Origin: Bradyrhizobium sp. SZCCT0231
Lineage (GTDB): Bacteria; Pseudomonadota; Alphaproteobacteria; Rhizobiales; Xanthobacteraceae
Assembly: GCF_018130245.1 (NCBI RefSeq)
Contig: NZ_JAFCKP010000001.1
Coordinates: 248,001-312,000, forward strand
DNA: 64,000 nucleotides
Direction: 5' to 3'
Shown: positions 1 to 8,177 of the stretch, piece by piece
Layout of the letters: the number at the start of each line of letters is the position of its first letter
How positions within the stretch are numbered: position 1 is the stretch's first letter
Made by a program: the position numbers and the translations under genes
Notes under the pieces: model-generated
What the model saw: the letters and a program-made list of their open reading frames with translations, nothing else
Databases searched by the model: none
Told to the model about the DNA's origin: nothing

Positions 1-191
1 CGCAACTCGAGCGCGAGACCCATACCAAGGATATCGACTTCAGTCCGTCGGGAATCACGCGGCGCTGGCACGCCGGCTATGCTCACACGCGCTCGGTGCT
101 GGCGCGCAAGCCCTGGATCGGCGAATTCGATCCGCTCGCCGGCGTGGTGCTGCACGAGCATACGGACGAGATGCCGATGGCGGCGGAATGA
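1..191 (+). CDS. Patatin-like phospholipase family protein, C-terminal end (partial)
   Basis: The window opens inside a gene read from base 3, and only the last 62 codons are present, ending in TGA. The visible tail contains a tryptophan-bearing segment (RRWHAGYAHTR) and a proline/aspartate segment ending in VVLHEH. Similar tails close DUF3734-containing patatin-like serine lipases. The Ser-Asp catalytic dyad would lie upstream of the window and cannot be checked. The family call therefore rests on the tail alone and is moderate. Confidence 0.5.
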   Translation, partial: QLERETHTKDIDFSPSGITRRWHAGYAHTRSVLARKPWIGEFDPLAGVVLHEHTDEMPMAAE

Positions 192-249
192 GGGCCTTGT
201 TCGTCATTGCTTTGCACGACGACGATTTCGCAGGCGCGCGGTCCGGAGT

Positions 250-1230
250 ATGGTCGCCGGGTCTTCGTCGCGAGGCTTGCAATTGGTCGCTGAGAAAGAT
301 CTGGAGGAGTCGCTCGATACGTTGCGTGCGAACGCGGCGGGACCGGTCGCGGGCGTGTTCGGTCCGGCCTCACTGATCTGGCGGATCGACCGGGAGGCCG
401 TGATCTTTCTCGGCGCCGGCCGTGCGCTGCTGCTGCAGCTGGCCCATCCATGGGTTGCGGCGGCGATCACCGAACATTCGCGCACCCTTGCCGATCCGAT
501 AGGCCGCTTCCATCGCACCTTCGACATCGTCTTTACGATGGTGTTCGGCTCGCTGGACCGGGCGCTGCTGTCGTCCCGGCAGCTGCATCGGCGTCACAGC
601 ATGATCGTCGGCGAGATGCCCGAGACCGTGGGTCCGTTCGCGGCCGGCTCGCGCTACTGCGCCAACGACATCCCCGCGCTGCGCTGGGTCCATGCGACGC
701 TGGTCGAGACCGCGCTCATGGCACATGATCTGGTGCTGCCGCCACTCTCGGCGGAGGAGCGCGATCGCTATTGGAGTGAGGCCAGGCTGTACGGCGCCCT
801 GTTCGGATTGACGGGGGATGATTTGCCGGCGGACTGGTCCGGCTTCGTCGCCTACACCACGGCAATGGCGCAGTCGGAGACGCTGACCGTCAGCCCTGCG
901 GCGCGCGAGATCGCTGCGCAGATATTCAGCGGCGCCCGTCCGTGGTTGCGGCCGCCGCAATGGTATCGCGCGCTCACCGCGAGGATGCTGCCCGAGCGCT
1001 TGCGCGCGGGCTTTGGTTTTGAGCTCGACGAGCGCGAGATCCAATCCGCCGACAATGCGCTGCGATGGATCAGGCGCGTCTATCCGAAATTGCCCGATCG
1101 GCTGCGCTATGTCGGTCCCTACCAGGAAGCGCAGGCCCGGCTGCGCGGCGAGCGGCAGCCCGATTGGATGACACGGTGCCTCAACCGCGCCTGGATCGGC
1201 CGGCCGCAGATGGATGTGCGCGGGAAATAG
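250..1230 (+). CDS. DUF2236 / MpaB-type oxygenase family protein
   Basis: A 326-residue protein with the DUF2236 layout. It has an N-terminal GPASLIWRIDRE segment, then LLLQLAHPWVAAAI with the conserved His in an otherwise hydrophobic helix, and a mid-protein Arg/Asp/His-containing helix (RALLSSRQLHRRH). The family includes the rubber oxygenase Lcp and the mycophenolic-acid enzyme MpaB, which bind haem or use oxygen. No substrate can be inferred here. I chose the ATG at 250 because family similarity begins shortly after it; in-frame codons upstream read as low-complexity arginine-rich sequence. It starts 58 bp after the patatin gene on the same strand and may be co-transcribed. Confidence 0.75.
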   Translation: MVAGSSSRGLQLVAEKDLEESLDTLRANAAGPVAGVFGPASLIWRIDREAVIFLGAGRALLLQLAHPWVAAAITEHSRTLADPIGRFHRTFDIVFTMVFGSLDRALLSSRQLHRRHSMIVGEMPETVGPFAAGSRYCANDIPALRWVHATLVETALMAHDLVLPPLSAEERDRYWSEARLYGALFGLTGDDLPADWSGFVAYTTAMAQSETLTVSPAAREIAAQIFSGARPWLRPPQWYRALTARMLPERLRAGFGFELDEREIQSADNALRWIRRVYPKLPDRLRYVGPYQEAQARLRGERQPDWMTRCLNRAWIGRPQMDVRGK

Positions 1231-1257
1231 GGTCTCGAGGCAAGCTTGTTGCAGCTT

Positions 1258-1362
1258 GTCATTCCGGGGCGCGCGGAGCGCGAACCCGGAATCCATTTCT
1301 CCCAGCATTCCGGCGGAACGATGGATTCCGGGTTCGCGCCAAGCGGCGCGCCCCGGAATGAC
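1258..1362. repeat. Dispersed palindromic repeat, GTCATTCCGGGG family, copy 1
   Basis: The ends are inverted copies of GTCATTCCGGGGCGCG. An inner pair, GCGAACCCGGAATCC and GGATTCCGGGTTCGCG, forms a second inverted repeat, so the unit can fold into a long cruciform or hairpin. It lies between the convergent DUF2236 and glycogen synthase genes. Related copies occur at 5404-5483 and 44149-44253, with more divergent ones at 37418-37516 and 58986-59108. Confidence 0.85.
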
Positions 1363-1371
1363 AGCGGTGCC

Positions 1372-2787
1372 TCACACCGACGCCAGCTTGCGGTACAGCG
1401 CGCTGTAGCTGCCGGCCGAGATGCTCCAGGAGAACGATCGTCCCATGGCGCTGCGGCGCATGGTATCGAGCTGGTCGTGCGCCATGAAGGCCGAGAAGGC
1501 CCGGCGGACGCCGCCGAGGAGAGATTCGTGCGAGGGTTTTGAGAACAGGAATCCGGTCTCGCCGTCGCTGATGGTCTCGGCGAGGCCGCCGGTCTGGTGC
1601 CCGATCGGCAGTGAGCCGAAGCGCTGAGCATACATCTGGCTGAGCCCGCAGGGCTCGAAGCGCGACGGCATCAAGGTAAAGTCGCTGCCGGCGAAGATGC
1701 GCCGCGCCTGCGCATCGTTGAAGCCGATCACGACCCCGATGGCGTCGGGGCGGCGGCGATGCGCGTTGATCAAGGCCTGCTCGAGCGCCGGCTCGCCGGA
1801 GCCGGTGACCACGATCTGCCCGCCGGCATCGACGATCTCGTCGGCGGCCGACAGCACGAGGTCGATGCCCTTCTGGTGCACGAGGCGTGCGACGATGCCG
1901 AACATCGGGCCGCGCGAGACCGCTAAGCCGAACTGCTTGCGCACGTAATCTGCATTGGCCTTCTTGCCGACCCAGTCGCCGGCGCCGAATTGCTGGGCGA
2001 GCTGGGCGCAGGAGCGCGGGTCCCAGCTCTCGTCGATGCCGTTGAGGATGCCGGTCAGCTCGGCCGCGTCGGAGCGGATACGAAGCAGGCCTTCGAGGCC
2101 GCAGCCGAATTCGGCCGTGGTGATCTCCCGCGCATAGGTCGCGCTGACGGTGGTGAGGTGCGAGGCGTAGACGAGGCCTGCCTTGAGAAAGGAGACCTGG
2201 TCGTAGAACTCGACGCCGTCGATGTGGAAGGAGCTCTCCGGTGCGCCGATCCGCCGCAGCGAGTCCTTCGGGAAGAGACCCTGATAGGCGAGGTTATGAA
2301 TGGTGAGGATCGACGGCAGCTTGGCGCCTTGCCAGGCAAGGTACGCCGGCACGAGCGAGGCCTGCCAGTCATTGGCATGGATCAGGTCTGCTGCCCAATT
2401 CTTGTCCAGCTTGCCCATGGCGAGCTCAGCCGCCGCCGAGGCGAAGCGCGCGAAGCGGATGTCGTTGTCGGGCCAGTCGCGCCCGGACTCGTCGCCATAG
2501 GGGTTGCCGGGCCGGTCGTAGAGCTGCGAGCACAACAGCACATAGACCGGCAGGCCGTCCTTGGTCGCGGCCCGACCGAGCGAGCAGGCCGGCATCTCCG
2601 CGAATGCAGGACAGCGGCCAACGATCTGAATGTGGGTGAGTTGCTCGATGATGTCGCGATAGCCGGGCAGCATGATCCGGATATCGGCGAAGGAGCGGAG
2701 GGCGCGGGGAAGGGCGGCGGAAACGGCGCCCAGTCCGCCAACGCGGACGAAGTCGTCCATCTCTGTGGTGACGAACAAGACCCTCAA
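1372..2787 (-). CDS. glgA: Glycogen synthase (ADP-glucose type, GT5)
   Basis: A 471-residue GT-B glycosyltransferase that would extend alpha-1,4-glucan from ADP-glucose in the cytoplasm. The N-terminal half contains the GGL nucleotide-sugar loop (residues 17-19), DLIHANDW and LTIHNLAYQG. The C-terminal half has PSRFEPCGLSQMY with the catalytic Glu, and the QTGGLAE loop. Length matches bacterial GlgA (about 480). The canonical K-x-G-G-L motif reads R-V-G-G-L: the Lys that contacts ADP-glucose (Lys15 in E. coli) is Arg15 here. No other glycogen genes (glgB, glgC, glgP) are adjacent. The start ATG immediately precedes the family's beta-strand RVLFVTTE. Confidence 0.9.
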   Translation of the reverse strand: MRVLFVTTEMDDFVRVGGLGAVSAALPRALRSFADIRIMLPGYRDIIEQLTHIQIVGRCPAFAEMPACSLGRAATKDGLPVYVLLCSQLYDRPGNPYGDESGRDWPDNDIRFARFASAAAELAMGKLDKNWAADLIHANDWQASLVPAYLAWQGAKLPSILTIHNLAYQGLFPKDSLRRIGAPESSFHIDGVEFYDQVSFLKAGLVYASHLTTVSATYAREITTAEFGCGLEGLLRIRSDAAELTGILNGIDESWDPRSCAQLAQQFGAGDWVGKKANADYVRKQFGLAVSRGPMFGIVARLVHQKGIDLVLSAADEIVDAGGQIVVTGSGEPALEQALINAHRRRPDAIGVVIGFNDAQARRIFAGSDFTLMPSRFEPCGLSQMYAQRFGSLPIGHQTGGLAETISDGETGFLFSKPSHESLLGGVRRAFSAFMAHDQLDTMRRSAMGRSFSWSISAGSYSALYRKLASV

Positions 2788-2981
2788 GAACAGCTGCCCT
2801 CTTCCGATCCCGTTCGCTGCTATGCAAGAACGGGTCCAGTTGTCCTGGAATTCTCAAAGCCCGCCCACGCGACGCGTCTGTTCGGTAGACACTTTCCTAG
2901 TCAGCCGCCGCCCTCTAGGGTCGCCGCACCAACAACAAAGAACTTCGATGGTTCCTAAGAGACCCAAGGACGTGAGCAGGC

Positions 2982-4178
2982 ATGCAGCTACCAGATAAGC
3001 ATGAGGGGACGTTGACAAAGGTCATGGCGGGTTTGCGGGTCCTGGATTTTTCGACCACGATCGCCGGTCCCCACTGCGCGCGCATGCTAGCCGACATGGG
3101 CGCCGAGGTCATCAAGATCGAGACCGACGGCGGCGAGACCATGCGGACCCGGCCGCCGCTGCGCAAGGGCTGCAGCACCGCGTTCGGCCAGCTCAATGTC
3201 GGCAAGAAGAGCGTGGTTCTCGACCTCAAGTCCGAGGACGGCAAGGAGGCAGTGCGCCGGCTGGCCGCCACCGCCGACATCCTGGTCGAGAATTTCCGCC
3301 CGGGCGTGATGCACCGGCTGCGGCTCGATTACGACAGGCTGCGTGCGGTCAACCCGAGGCTGATCTACTGCTCGATCTCCGGCTATGGCCAGACCGGCCC
3401 CTCGGCCGAGCTGCCGGCCTACGCCCCGGTGATCCACGCCGCCTCCGGCTACGACATGGCGCATCTCGCCTACCAGCCCGGCCGTAACAGGCCCGACTTC
3501 TGCGGCATCTACCACGCCGACGTCGTCACCGGCACCTACGGTTTTGGCGCGATCGCGTCTGCGCTCTATCAGCGCACCGTGACCGGGCTCGGCCAGCACA
3601 TCGACGTCTCCATGCTGGAATCGATGCTGACCTTGACCCTGACCGAGTTGCAGAGCTCGCAATTCGCGGTGACGCCGCCGCCCCGCCCGATGTTCGGACC
3701 GACCGAGACGGCCAGCGGCTATGTCATGATCACGGTCGCCAGCGAGAAGACGTTCCAGGCCCTGATGGGAGTGATCGGCCGCCCCGAATGGGTCTCCGAT
3801 CCACGCTTTGCCACCTATGCTCAGCGCCGCGAGAACTGGGCGGAGTTGATGGACGGCGTCGAGGTCTGGTCGCGGCAGCTTTCGACCGATGCGTGCCTGC
3901 TCGCGCTTGGCGCTGCCGGGGTCCCGGCCTCGGCCTATCGCACCGTGTCAGAAGCGCTGGCCGATCCGCAGCTCGCGCATCGGCAGGCGCTCTCTGAGGT
4001 GCGGGACGAGGGCGGCTCGTTTAGGGTGCTCAACCTGCCGTTCCGGATGTCGGGAGCCGACACGAGGCCGGCCAACACGGTGTCCGTGCTCGGCGCGCAC
4101 ACGCAGGCATTGCGCGGGGAGATTGGCCTCGCCAGCGGCGCGTCAATTCCGACAGGCAAAACGGCCGCGACAGGCTGA
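2982..4178 (+). CDS. Family III CoA-transferase (CaiB/BaiF)
   Basis: A 398-residue class III CoA-transferase, a fold that moves CoA between acyl-CoA and a free carboxylate through an aspartyl-CoA intermediate. Diagnostic segments are GLRVLDFSTTIAGP near the N-terminus, GAEVIKIE, the ISGYGQTGP loop, and YHADVVTGTYG, which carries the candidate catalytic Asp. Substrate is not predictable. The ATG at 2982 is used; an internal ATG at 3024 (MAGLRVLDF) is also possible because family similarity starts there. The gene is divergent from glgA, leaving a 194-bp shared promoter region. Confidence 0.85.
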   Translation: MQLPDKHEGTLTKVMAGLRVLDFSTTIAGPHCARMLADMGAEVIKIETDGGETMRTRPPLRKGCSTAFGQLNVGKKSVVLDLKSEDGKEAVRRLAATADILVENFRPGVMHRLRLDYDRLRAVNPRLIYCSISGYGQTGPSAELPAYAPVIHAASGYDMAHLAYQPGRNRPDFCGIYHADVVTGTYGFGAIASALYQRTVTGLGQHIDVSMLESMLTLTLTELQSSQFAVTPPPRPMFGPTETASGYVMITVASEKTFQALMGVIGRPEWVSDPRFATYAQRRENWAELMDGVEVWSRQLSTDACLLALGAAGVPASAYRTVSEALADPQLAHRQALSEVRDEGGSFRVLNLPFRMSGADTRPANTVSVLGAHTQALRGEIGLASGASIPTGKTAATG

Positions 4179-4323
4179 ACAGCTTCGTGCCGCAAGCAAT
4201 GCGGCCTTGCGCGCCGTCGGGTTGCCATCCTTGATCGCCGTAAACTAGACAGGAGCGAGTTTGTCTCGCTCCGCCGGCCATGGCATGCTGCGCAGAGAAC
4301 GAGAACATGCCGGGAGGACACCA

Positions 4324-5391
4324 ATGAAGAGTTTCAAGGTCGCCGATTTCAAGGCGCCGCTGCAGGAGGTCGACGAGGCGACGCCGCAGCCATTGGGCAC
4401 GCAAGTGCTGATCAAGGTGAAGGCGGCCGGCGTTTGCCATAGCGATCTCCACATCTGGGAAGGCGGCTACGATCTCGGCCACGGCCGCAAGCCGCTCTCA
4501 TTGAAGGACCGCGGCATCAACCTGCCGCTGACCATGGGCCACGAGACGGTCGGTGAGGTCCTGGCGTTTGGCCCCGACGTGAAGCCGACCGATCAGGGCG
4601 ATCTGAAGATTGGCGATGTCGGCCTGGTCTATCCCTGGATCGGCTGCGGCAAATGTGCGACGTGCCTTGGCGGCGACGAGAACATGTGCCTGACGCCGCG
4701 CTCGCTGGGCATCTATTGCGACGGCGGCTATGCCGACCACATGCTGGTGCCGCATCCGCGCTATCTGCTCAATCTGAATGGCCTCGATCCCGCGACGACC
4801 GCGCCCTATGCCTGCTCGGGCGTTACCACCTACAGCGCGCTGAAGAAGGTCGAGCAGCATTTCGACACGCCGATCGTGATGTTCGGTGCCGGCGGCCTCG
4901 GCCTGATGGCGCTGTCGCTGCTGAAGGCGATGGGCGGCAAGGGCGCGATCATGGTCGACATCGACGCCAGGAAGCGCGAGGCGGCCGAGAAGGCCGGTGC
5001 GCTGGCGACCGTCGATCCCAAGGCGCCGGATGCACTGGAGCAGCTTGCCAAGAAAGCGGGCGGCCCGATCCGCGCCGTGATCGACCTCGTCGGCAACTCT
5101 GCCACGACGCAGCTCGGCTTCGACTGCCTGACCAAGGGTGGCAAGCTCGTCATCGTCGGCCTGTTCGGCGGCGGTGCGACCTGGGCGCTGCCGCTGATCC
5201 CGATCAAGGCGGTGACGATCCAGGGCAGCTATGTCGGAAACTTGCGCGAAACGCAGGAGCTGCTCGAGCTGGTGCGGACGAAGAAGGTGCCGCCGATCCC
5301 GGTGACGCGGCAACCGCTCGCCAAGGCCAACGACGCGCTGCTGCAATTGCAGCAGGGCGCCGTCGTCGGCCGCACCGTGCTGACGCCGTAA
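4324..5391 (+). CDS. Zinc-dependent alcohol dehydrogenase (MDR family)
   Basis: A 355-residue medium-chain dehydrogenase. Catalytic-zinc residues are seen in GVCHSDLHIW and TMGHE. The four-cysteine structural-zinc lobe is present (CGKCATCLGGDENMC), and the Rossmann motif is GAGGLGLMALSL. A small insertion rich in Lys, Asp and Gly before GHE resembles dehydrogenases acting on medium-chain hydroxy-acids or alcohols, but substrate is inference. The start at 4324 is supported by GGGAGGA just upstream; an earlier in-frame codon at 4261 lacks such a site. It is followed by a palindromic repeat and the dehydrogenase at 5503. Confidence 0.88.
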   Translation: MKSFKVADFKAPLQEVDEATPQPLGTQVLIKVKAAGVCHSDLHIWEGGYDLGHGRKPLSLKDRGINLPLTMGHETVGEVLAFGPDVKPTDQGDLKIGDVGLVYPWIGCGKCATCLGGDENMCLTPRSLGIYCDGGYADHMLVPHPRYLLNLNGLDPATTAPYACSGVTTYSALKKVEQHFDTPIVMFGAGGLGLMALSLLKAMGGKGAIMVDIDARKREAAEKAGALATVDPKAPDALEQLAKKAGGPIRAVIDLVGNSATTQLGFDCLTKGGKLVIVGLFGGGATWALPLIPIKAVTIQGSYVGNLRETQELLELVRTKKVPPIPVTRQPLAKANDALLQLQQGAVVGRTVLTP

Positions 5392-5403
5392 TATCTCTTT
5401 TAC

Positions 5404-5483
5404 GTCATTCCGGGGCGATGCGAAGCATCGAACCCGGAATCTCGAGATCCCGGGTTCGGTCCTGCGGACCGCCCCGGAATGAC
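5404..5483. repeat. Dispersed palindromic repeat, GTCATTCCGGGG family, copy 2
   Basis: An 80-bp unit bounded by GTCATTCCGGGGCG and its inverse CGCCCCGGAATGAC, with an inner inverted pair around CGAACCCGGAATCTCGAG. It fills the gap between the alcohol dehydrogenase and the next gene. It contributes a spurious in-frame ATG at 5479 that should not be taken as a start. Confidence 0.85.
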
Positions 5484-5502
5484 ATCTCTCTTAGGAACCC
5501 CC

Positions 5503-6582
5503 ATGTCCGCAAACAACGCCTTCCACATTGCCGTGCTCGCCGGTGACGGCATCGGTCCCGAAGTGATGGCGCCGGCGCTCGAGGTGCTGCGCAAGGTCGG
5601 CGACAAATCCGGTCTCGGTTTCCGCTTCACTGAGGCGCCGGCCGGCGCCAATAATTACCTCGCCACCGGCAAGTCGATGCCTGATACGACGATCAAGCTG
5701 TGCGAGGAGGCGGATGCGATCCTGCTTGGCGCCTGCGGCCTGCCGTCGGTGCGCTATCCCGATAACACCGAGATCGCGCCGCAGATCGAGCTGCGCTTCA
5801 TCTTCGATCTCTATGCCGGCGTGCGACCGGCGCGCCTCATTCCGGGCGTGCCGAGCCCGATCGTCGGCGCGGACAAGCGGGGCATCGATCTCGTCGTGAT
5901 CCGCGAATCCACCGAGGGCCTGTTCGCCTCGATGGGCAAGGGCGTCGTCACCCACGAGGATGCGCGCGAGACCATGGTGATCACGCGCAGGACATCCGAG
6001 CGCCTGTTCGAGTTCTCGTTCCGCCTCGCCGAGCGGCGCAAGGCGCGCGGCAAGCCGGGAATGCTGACCTGTGTCGACAAGGCGAACGTGTTCAAGGCCT
6101 TTGCCTTCTTCCGCGGCATCTTCGACGAGATCGCCAAGAAGCACCCCGAGGTGAAGACCGACCGGCTCTATGTCGATGCCTGCTCGGCGATGCTGGTGAA
6201 GCGTCCCTGGGATTTCGACGTGATGGTGATGGAGAACATGTTCGGCGACATCGTCTCCGACATCACCGCGAGCCTGATCGGCGGTCTCGGCATGGCGCCC
6301 TCAGCCGACATCGGCGACAAATATGCCGTGTTCCAGCCCTGCCACGGCACCGCCCCCGATATCATGGGGCAGGGCAAGGCCAATCCGACCGGCATGATCC
6401 TGTCCGCGGCGATGATGCTGGACTGGCTCGCCGACAAGCACGGCCTCGAGAGCGCGGCGGAAGCCGGCGAGACCATCGAGCGTGCGGTGGACCAGGTCTA
6501 TGCCGGCGGCATCAAGCCGATGGAATTCGGCGGCAGCAACGGCACGGCGGATATTACGAAGGCGGTGCTCGCGGCGCTTTAG
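5503..6582 (+). CDS. Isocitrate/isopropylmalate dehydrogenase family protein
   Basis: A 359-residue beta-decarboxylating dehydrogenase that oxidises a 2-hydroxyacid with NAD(P)+ and Mg2+/Mn2+. It begins AVLAGDGIGPEV, carries VVIRESTEGLF for substrate binding, and has the signature NMFGDIVSDI followed by GGLGMAPSADIG. The last segment contributes metal-binding Asp residues. Length fits 3-isopropylmalate, tartrate or homoisocitrate-type members. It is not next to leuCD, so a catabolic role (tartrate- or malate-like substrates) is as likely as leucine synthesis. The ATG at 5503 lies just outside the repeat and is preferred over the in-repeat ATG at 5479. Confidence 0.85.
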   Translation: MSANNAFHIAVLAGDGIGPEVMAPALEVLRKVGDKSGLGFRFTEAPAGANNYLATGKSMPDTTIKLCEEADAILLGACGLPSVRYPDNTEIAPQIELRFIFDLYAGVRPARLIPGVPSPIVGADKRGIDLVVIRESTEGLFASMGKGVVTHEDARETMVITRRTSERLFEFSFRLAERRKARGKPGMLTCVDKANVFKAFAFFRGIFDEIAKKHPEVKTDRLYVDACSAMLVKRPWDFDVMVMENMFGDIVSDITASLIGGLGMAPSADIGDKYAVFQPCHGTAPDIMGQGKANPTGMILSAAMMLDWLADKHGLESAAEAGETIERAVDQVYAGGIKPMEFGGSNGTADITKAVLAAL

Positions 6583-6595
6583 TTCGCGTGTTTTT

Positions 6596-6656
6596 CACCT
6601 CTCCCCGCATCCGGCTTCGTCAAGGCTTCGGCGAACATGAGCGGGGCGAGGGAGCG
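6596..6656. repeat. Inverted repeat of CCTCTCCCCGC type downstream of the dehydrogenase gene
   Basis: CCTCTCCCCGC and GCGGGGCGAGGGAG flank a roughly 30-base loop that contains a second small dyad (CTTCG/CGAAG). It starts 14 bases after the dehydrogenase stop and probably acts as an end-of-transcript hairpin, although no U-tract follows. Confidence 0.55.
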
Positions 6657-6658
6657 CA

Positions 6659-6853
6659 CTATCCGGGCGATGCATAACCCGCAAATATAGGGGCCGCGCG
6701 CTTCATCATTTGCCAGCGGTGCCAGTGGCGATGGCCCCAGCCCCATGGACGCGGACCGTAAACGTTGAAGCGCCGCGGCCCGCCATAATAGCCGTAGGCG
6801 CCGTAGCAGTTCGGGCGCCACCAGCAGCGGCCCCAGGCATTTGCATCCCTCAA
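6659..6853 (-). pseudogene. Remnant of a small Trp/Tyr/Gly/His-rich secreted protein
   Basis: Read on the minus strand this stretch encodes WGRCWWRPNCYGAYGYYGG followed by a Pro/Gly/Trp/His-rich tail (GPRPWGWGHRHWHRW). That composition resembles small exported proteins common in Bradyrhizobium (CRPN/GYGYG type). No signal peptide or convincing start precedes it; the upstream bases run straight into the end of the 6860-7177 gene. I read it as a 5'-truncated remnant. A short functional gene cannot be excluded. Confidence 0.3.
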
Positions 6854-6859
6854 CGCTGT

Positions 6860-7177
6860 TCAAGCGCTGCGGGCTGCCTTCGAAGTCCACATCCGCTCCC
6901 GGATCACGCTGCAAATCTGGAACTTGAACTCGCTGAAGAAGGTCTCCACGCCGCGCTTCTTTGCCTCGCGGTGCTCAGGATCGATCCGCCATTGATGAAG
7001 CGCCTCTTCGGTCTCGAACTCGACGATCGTCACCCGCTCCCCATCGTCCGCAACGAAGCCCTTGTGCGAGATGTAGCCCGGAACCGCTCGCGCCAGTTCG
7101 CTCATGCGTTTTGCCATCGGCCCATATTCATCCTGCACGCCGGGATTCATTCGGGTACGAAATACAGTGACGATCAT
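6860..7177 (-). CDS. Antibiotic biosynthesis monooxygenase (ABM)-domain protein
   Basis: A 105-residue single-domain protein of the dimeric alpha/beta-barrel type. It opens with MIVTVFRTRMNPG, has PGYISHKGFVADDGERVTIVEFE as strands (key residues Pro-Gly-Tyr and Glu), and an HREAKKRG helix. Such proteins oxidise aromatic or haem-like substrates without cofactor, or act as small-molecule binding domains. The gene is divergent from the LysR regulator at 7274, the usual arrangement for a LysR target. Confidence 0.75.
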   Translation of the reverse strand: MIVTVFRTRMNPGVQDEYGPMAKRMSELARAVPGYISHKGFVADDGERVTIVEFETEEALHQWRIDPEHREAKKRGVETFFSEFKFQICSVIRERMWTSKAARSA

Positions 7178-7240
7178 CAGACAACCTCCTGGGTGGGAGC
7201 CGCGATCTTTACCGGAGGCGACAAATCACATAAAATGAAT

Positions 7241-7255
7241 AATTATGATATAATT
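7241..7255. promoter_or_regulatory. Perfect AT-rich inverted repeat in the ABM/LysR divergent promoter
   Basis: AATTAT-GAT-ATAATT is a perfect 6-bp dyad with a 3-bp centre, in the 96-bp gap between the two divergent starts. Its position and dyad symmetry fit a LysR binding site that would autoregulate the regulator and control the ABM gene. The AT-rich composition could equally reflect -10 promoter elements. Confidence 0.5.
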
Positions 7256-7273
7256 GATCGTAGAGAGAGATAT

Positions 7274-8173
7274 ATGGATCTGTCCGATCTGCGGATATTC
7301 GCCGCCGTCGTGCGCGAAGGCAGCGTGACCCGGGCGGCCGCACGGTTGCATCGCGTCCAGTCCAATGTCACAACCCGTATCCGGCAGCTGGAAGAGGATC
7401 TCGGCGTAGCTCTCTTCATTCGAGAGGGGAAGCGCCTGCATCTGGCTCCCCAAGGGCATCTGCTGTTTGGCTATGCAAATCGGTTGCTTGCGCTCGCGGA
7501 CGAAGCCCGCGATGCTCTGCAAGATGCAAAGCCTCGTGGTACGTTTCGTCTCGGTGCGATGGAAAGCACGGCAGCTGTGAGATTGCCGGGACTGCTCAGC
7601 CAATACCACCGGCGCCATCCAGAGGTCGTTCTGGAGCTTCGCACCGGCAATCCGCAGGTTCTATCGAGCGCAATTCTCGCCGGCGAGCTCGACGCAGCAC
7701 TCGTTGCCGAGCCGATCGTCGACGAGCCATTTGAGAAGACGCCAGCCTTCGAGGAAGAGTTGGTGATCATCGCGGCCGCCAATCATCCGTCGATCGGCAA
7801 AAATGGCGGCAAGCTGCCACGGACGATCATCGTCTTCGAACACGGCTGCCCGCATCGCAAGCGGCTCGAGGACTGGTACGCAAAGCGAGACGAAATGCCG
7901 GAACGTTCGATCGAGCTCGCGTCATATCACGCTATGCTCGGCTGCGTCGTTGCGGGCATGGGCGTGGCCCTGATTCCAAAGAGCGTCCTGGCCACCTTCC
8001 CAGACAGAAGACTCTTAAGCGTTCACCCGCTGGGAAGAACAGAGAACCGGGCGTGGACAACGCTCATCTGGCGCAAAGGTGCGGGTTCCGCGAACGTTCG
8101 GGCCTTGAAGGAGATATTGCAGAGCCCCCGGTTCGCTAGTCCCAAGCACGTGCGAGCCGTCGGGGCTGCCTGA
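7274..8173 (+). CDS. LysR-family transcriptional regulator
   Basis: A 299-residue regulator. The N-terminal winged helix-turn-helix spans residues 1-60 (LRIFAAVVREGSVTRAAARL, then QSNVTTRIRQLEEDLG). A substrate-binding-like effector domain follows (residues 90-290). The ATG at 7274 places the first helix at the usual distance; an in-frame ATG at 7234 would add 13 non-conserved residues. Convergent with the enoyl-CoA hydratase, with only 4 bp between their stop codons. Likely controls the divergent ABM gene; the inducer is unknown. Confidence 0.88.
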   Translation: MDLSDLRIFAAVVREGSVTRAAARLHRVQSNVTTRIRQLEEDLGVALFIREGKRLHLAPQGHLLFGYANRLLALADEARDALQDAKPRGTFRLGAMESTAAVRLPGLLSQYHRRHPEVVLELRTGNPQVLSSAILAGELDAALVAEPIVDEPFEKTPAFEEELVIIAAANHPSIGKNGGKLPRTIIVFEHGCPHRKRLEDWYAKRDEMPERSIELASYHAMLGCVVAGMGVALIPKSVLATFPDRRLLSVHPLGRTENRAWTTLIWRKGAGSANVRALKEILQSPRFASPKHVRAVGAA

Positions 8174-8177
8174 GCTG

